The position numbers were made by a program, and so were the translations under genes. Shown here one piece after another: positions 38,837 to 42,305 of a DNA stretch of 42,305 nucleotides. The DNA is taken from contig JAYRFB010000131.1 in the NCBI GenBank assembly GCA_041908585.1, positions 1 to 42,305 of the forward strand, in the 5' to 3' direction. This DNA is from CAINDZ01 sp041908585 (GTDB taxonomy: Bacteria; Krumholzibacteriota; Krumholzibacteriia; LZORAL124-64-63). The notes beneath the pieces are model-generated. The model had not been told where the DNA came from. It saw only the letters and a program-made list of their open reading frames with translations, and did not search any database. Every line of letters starts with the position of its first letter. The first letter of the stretch is position 1.

Positions 38837-41800
38837 ATGTCCCGTTGCCCGTTCCCGATCCGCCCCGCCCGGCCCGGCGCGCCGGCTTTCCTGACGGCGG
38901 CGCTCCTGCCGCTGCTGATCGCGTCGGCGGCCCTCGCGCTGCCCTCCACGCCGGCCGGCGACCCGGTGGCGGCCGAGCCCGACTTCACGGACGCGCGCCT
39001 GCTCCGCAATCCCGACATCCACGGCGACCAGATCGTCTTCACCTACGCCGGCGACCTGTGGTCCGTGCCGGCGCGGGGCGGCGAGGCGCGGCGCCTGACC
39101 GCGGCGCCCGGGCGCATCTCGCAGCCGAAGTTCTCGCCGGACGGACGCACGGTCGCCTTCACCGGCAACTACGACGGCAACCCGGACGTGTACGTGGTGC
39201 CGGCCGCCGGCGGCGAGCCCGCGCGCCTGACCTGGCACCCGTCCTTCGACCGCGTCATCGACTGGCAGCCCGACGGCAGCGCGATCCGCTTCCAGTCGCA
39301 GCGCGCCAGCAACACCGGGCGCGACCTGAAACTGTTCACGGTGCCGGCCGCCGGCGGCCTGCCGCAGCCGATGGTGCTGCCCACGGCGGGCCTGTCCAGC
39401 TACTCGCCGGACGGACGCCTCCTGGCCTACAACCGCGAGCCCAGCGAGAACCGCACCTGGAAGCGCTACAAGGGCGGCTGGGCGCAGGACGTGTGGACCT
39501 ACGACTTCGCGGCCAACCGCTCCGAGCGCATCACCGACTGGGCGGGCGCCGACAACTTCCCCATGTGGGACGGCAACACGATCTACTACAACAGCGACCG
39601 CACCGGCCGCCTGCAGATCTGGGCCTACGACACGACCACGAAGCAGCACCGGCAGGTGACGTTCCACGACGAGTACGACGTGCGCAACCCGAGCCTCGGG
39701 CCGGGCGCCATCGTCTACGAGAACGGCGGCTGGCTGTACGTGCTGGACCTGGCCAGCGGCGCCACCCGCAAGGTCACGGTCACCCTGCGCAGCGACAACG
39801 CCCTGACGCGCCCGTCCATCAAGGATGTGGCCGACCTGGTCGCCGGCGCCGACGTGGCGCCGGACGCCAAGCGCGCAGTGTTCTCCGCCCGCGGTGATAT
39901 CTTCACCGTGCCGGCCGAGAAGGGCGACGTGCGCAACCTGACCGCCACGCCGGGCGTGCGCGAGATGGCGCCCGCGTGGTCGCCCGACGGCACGCAACTG
40001 GCCTGGCTGAGCGACCACAGCGGCGAGTACGAGATCTGGGTGGCGCCCGCCGACGGGCTGGCCGACGCCCGCCAGCTGACCACCGGGGCGACGACCTACC
40101 GGACCGGCCTCGGCTGGTCGCCCGACGGCCGGCACCTGGCCGTCTGCGACGCCGCGATGAACCTGTGGCTGGTCGACGCGAAGACGGGCGAGACGAGGAA
40201 GGTCGACCAGTCGACGGTCGGCGAGATCAACGAGTGGAGCTGGGCGCCGGGCGGCGGCGGCTGGCTGGCCTACGCCAAGGGCGAGGCCAACGGCTTCCGC
40301 TCCATCTTCCTGTACGAGCTGGCGACCGGCAAGTCGCACCGCGTCACCACGGACTTCACGGACGACTCGGCCCCCTGCTTCGACGACAAGGGCGACTACC
40401 TCTTCTTCGTCTCCAGCCGCCACTTCTCCCCCACGCTGGGCGGCTACGACCTGCACCCGCTGTGGACGAACATGGACGGGATCTACGTGGTGCCCCTGCG
40501 CGCGGACGTGGCGCACCCGTTCCCGCCCGAGAGCGACGAGGTCGGCGCCGCGGGCGATGACGAGGGCGACAAGGACGGCAAGGACGGCGAGGAGAAGAAG
40601 GACGGCGACAAGAAGGACAAGTCCGCCAAGAAGGCCGCGCCCAAGCCGCTGGTGATCGAGGTTGGCGGCATGGCGGACCGCCTGGTGCCGGTGGACGTCG
40701 AGCCGGGCAACTACATGTCCCTGGCCTTCGCCGACGGCAAGCTGTTCTACCTGAGCCGGCCGTTCGCCGCGAACCAGGGTCGCGACGGGCGCGCCAGCGC
40801 CTCGATCCGCGTCTTCGACATGGCCGAGCGCGAGGACAAGGCCGTGCTGGAGAAGGCCGACGGCTTCGGGCTCTCGCACGACGGCAAGCGGATCCTCTAT
40901 CGCGACGGACAGACCTGGGGCCTGGTCGACGCCAAGGCGGAGCAGAAGCCGGCCGAGGAGCCGCTGCGCACGGGCGAGATGCAGGCGCGCGTGGAGCCGC
41001 GCGCCGAGTGGCGCCAGATGTTCCGCGATGCCTGGCGGCAGGAGCGCGACTTCTTCTACGACCCGGGCCTGCACGGCGTGGACTGGGAACACATGTACGC
41101 CCGTTACGGCCAGCTGGTGCCGTACGTGGCGCACGGGGCCGACTTCGCCTGGCTGCTGGGCGAGCTGATCGGCGAGCTGAACTGCTCGCACACCTACGTC
41201 GCGCCGGGCGACCTGCCGGACGAGCCCCGGGTGGGCACCGGCCTGCTGGGCTGCACGTTCACGCTGGACGCCGCCAGCGGTCGCTACCGTTTCGAGCGTG
41301 TCTTCGACGAGCGCGACTGGAACGGCGGGACACCGACACCCCTGCACGCGCCGGGCATCGACGCGAAGCCGGGCGAGTTCCTGCTGGCGATCGACGGCAC
41401 CGAGCTGCGGGCGCCGACGAACCCGTTCAGCCTGCTCGAGAACAAGGTCGGTCGGCAGGTCCGGCTGACGGTCGGCGGGTCGGCCGACGGCAAGGGCAGC
41501 CGCGAGCTGACGGTGGAACCCATCGCCAGCGAGGCGGAACTGCTCTACGAGGCCTGGGTGCAGGCCAACCGCCGCCGCGTCGACGATCTGTCGGGCGGCC
41601 GCATCGGCTACCTGCACCTGCCGAACACCGCGATCGACGGGCAGGTCGGCTTCGCCAAGGGCTACTACCCGAACCTGCGCAAGGAAGGCCTGATCATCGA
41701 CGAGCGCTTCAACGGCGGCGGGTTCATCCCCGACTTCGTGATGGACGTGCTGCGGCGCAAGCTGGTGAACCTGTGGAAGCCCCGCTACGGCCAGGACTGG

Positions 41801-42202
41801 CGCACGCCGGGGACGGCCTTCGCCGGCCACCTGGCGATGGTCAGCAACGGCTATGCCGGCAGCGGCGGCGACGCCCTGCCGTACTACTTCAAGTTCTACG
41901 AGCTGGGACCGGTGATCGGCACGCGCACCTGGGGCGGGCTGGTCGGCATCAGCCGCGGGCTGGGGCTGATGGACGGCGGCTCGGTGACGTTCCCCGAGTT
42001 CGGGCTGTTCAACATGCAGGGCCAGTTCGACGTCGAGGGCCACGGTGTCGAGCCGACCATCGAGCTGGACAACCTGCCGGAGCACGAGATCGCCGGCCGC
42101 GACCCACAGCTGGAGAAGGCGGTCGAGGTGCTGCTGCAGAAGATCAAGGATGAGCCCGTGAACGTGCCGACGCACGGCCCGTTCCCGCGCGACAAGAAGT
42201 AG
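38837..42202 (+). CDS. Tricorn-type serine protease (S41), exported
   Basis: 1121 residues from ATG at 38837, with GGAGG five bases upstream. A signal peptide (core FLTAALLPLLIASAALALPS) replaces the cytoplasmic start of archaeal tricorn. An N-terminal six-bladed propeller and a second, seven-bladed-type propeller occupy about 40-570 (FTYAGDLWSVPARGGEARRL, KFSPDGRTVAFTG, AWSPDGTQLAWLSDH). A charged linker (about 571-601), the C1 domain, a PDZ domain and the S41 core follow. The tetrad reads Ser784-His785 (ELNCSHTY), nucleophile Ser1009 (YAGSGGDALPYYF) and Glu1067 (DVEGHGVEP). The Ser1009-to-Glu1067 distance is the same as in Thermoplasma tricorn (965 to 1023). It degrades proteasome- or protease-sized oligopeptides to di- to tetrapeptides. 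Position after M28 fits a peptide-breakdown pathway. Confidence 0.95.
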   Translation: MSRCPFPIRPARPGAPAFLTAALLPLLIASAALALPSTPAGDPVAAEPDFTDARLLRNPDIHGDQIVFTYAGDLWSVPARGGEARRLTAAPGRISQPKFSPDGRTVAFTGNYDGNPDVYVVPAAGGEPARLTWHPSFDRVIDWQPDGSAIRFQSQRASNTGRDLKLFTVPAAGGLPQPMVLPTAGLSSYSPDGRLLAYNREPSENRTWKRYKGGWAQDVWTYDFAANRSERITDWAGADNFPMWDGNTIYYNSDRTGRLQIWAYDTTTKQHRQVTFHDEYDVRNPSLGPGAIVYENGGWLYVLDLASGATRKVTVTLRSDNALTRPSIKDVADLVAGADVAPDAKRAVFSARGDIFTVPAEKGDVRNLTATPGVREMAPAWSPDGTQLAWLSDHSGEYEIWVAPADGLADARQLTTGATTYRTGLGWSPDGRHLAVCDAAMNLWLVDAKTGETRKVDQSTVGEINEWSWAPGGGGWLAYAKGEANGFRSIFLYELATGKSHRVTTDFTDDSAPCFDDKGDYLFFVSSRHFSPTLGGYDLHPLWTNMDGIYVVPLRADVAHPFPPESDEVGAAGDDEGDKDGKDGEEKKDGDKKDKSAKKAAPKPLVIEVGGMADRLVPVDVEPGNYMSLAFADGKLFYLSRPFAANQGRDGRASASIRVFDMAEREDKAVLEKADGFGLSHDGKRILYRDGQTWGLVDAKAEQKPAEEPLRTGEMQARVEPRAEWRQMFRDAWRQERDFFYDPGLHGVDWEHMYARYGQLVPYVAHGADFAWLLGELIGELNCSHTYVAPGDLPDEPRVGTGLLGCTFTLDAASGRYRFERVFDERDWNGGTPTPLHAPGIDAKPGEFLLAIDGTELRAPTNPFSLLENKVGRQVRLTVGGSADGKGSRELTVEPIASEAELLYEAWVQANRRRVDDLSGGRIGYLHLPNTAIDGQVGFAKGYYPNLRKEGLIIDERFNGGGFIPDFVMDVLRRKLVNLWKPRYGQDWRTPGTAFAGHLAMVSNGYAGSGGDALPYYFKFYELGPVIGTRTWGGLVGISRGLGLMDGGSVTFPEFGLFNMQGQFDVEGHGVEPTIELDNLPEHEIAGRDPQLEKAVEVLLQKIKDEPVNVPTHGPFPRDKK

Positions 42203-42305
42203 GCGTTCCTCGACGCCGCAAGCAGGGGCGCCGCGGGCCGGGGGGGCGCGGCGCCGCGGTTGCTCCCCCCCGGCCCGGCGCCCGCCGGCACACGGGGGGC
42301 GCCCG
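42203..42305. other. Window end, nothing recognised
   Basis: 103 bp after the tricorn stop, very GC-rich with runs of G and C. No gene start or clear hairpin with a T-run was seen. Confidence 0.5.

Noticed and set aside
35354..42175. A 2273-codon open frame antisense to the aminotransferase, M28 and tricorn genes
   Set aside because: It mirrors the three real genes in high-GC DNA, where stop codons are rare on the opposite strand. Its composition is Arg/Ala/Val/Gln/His-rich without domains or a ribosome-binding site.

Overview
The window is GC-rich throughout and densely coded. The host is most likely an uncultured member of the FCB superphylum, such as Krumholzibacteriota, Eisenbacteria or Latescibacterota; the exact phylum cannot be fixed from sequence reading alone. 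Three things point this way. Six secreted proteins end in the same FlgD-like, type-A-sorting-like cassette built around PNPFNP. There are many Gram-negative envelope proteins: signal peptides, lipoboxes, a Spy/CpxP-like pair and a probable outer-membrane barrel. The core-gene order is rho, rpmE, DUF1385, prfA, prmC, murA.

Layout. (1) 1-6845 is an envelope region. It holds a minus-strand trio (lamin-tail protein, short FlgD-cassette protein, and a carbohydrate-binding-like protein cut by the window edge), a plus-strand trio (possible beta-barrel, DUF2330 protein, LVIVD-repeat lipoprotein), and a convergent 562-residue protein made of four tandem repeats plus a sorting cassette. (2) 7075-13221 is the housekeeping block on the minus strand. 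rho and rpmE are followed by a canonical intrinsic terminator; then come DUF1385, prfA, an unannotated 17-codon ORF, prmC and murA, with stop/start overlaps at most junctions. (3) 13498-20899, also minus strand, carries a TPR lipoprotein; a coupled cassette of an ECF sigma factor and zinc anti-sigma factor flanked by two Spy-like periplasmic proteins; and an operon of a fibronectin-III-like membrane protein, a divergent YchF-type GTPase and a glycosyltransferase-39-like membrane protein with C-terminal TPRs. (4) 21165-28980 has a beta-helix secreted protein, a rhodanese/methyltransferase fusion, glycogen phosphorylase and a CadC-like membrane regulator that seems to start at CTG. (5) 28954-34707 has three large or medium secreted proteins with sorting cassettes (FG-GAP propeller, lamin-tail/endonuclease I, fibronectin-III). 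The last two have recognisable sigma-70-type promoters in AT-rich gaps. (6) 34937-42202 has a small winged-helix regulator, a 633-bp gene-free stretch with three inverted repeats, then an ornithine-aminotransferase-like enzyme, an M28 metallopeptidase and a complete tricorn-type protease.

How the parts may work together. The secreted proteins suggest a cell that exports nucleases, adhesin-like propellers and beta-helices, and degrades peptides: tricorn and M28 make amino acids, and an ornithine/acetylornithine-class aminotransferase consumes them. No type IX secretion machinery, CRISPR array, IS element, tRNA or rRNA was seen. The most unusual observations are the sigma/anti-sigma/two-Spy cassette, the cysteine-less rhodanese fused to a methyltransferase, the four-repeat secreted protein, the prfA-prmC micro-ORF, the CTG start, and the structured gene-free region beside the winged-helix regulator.
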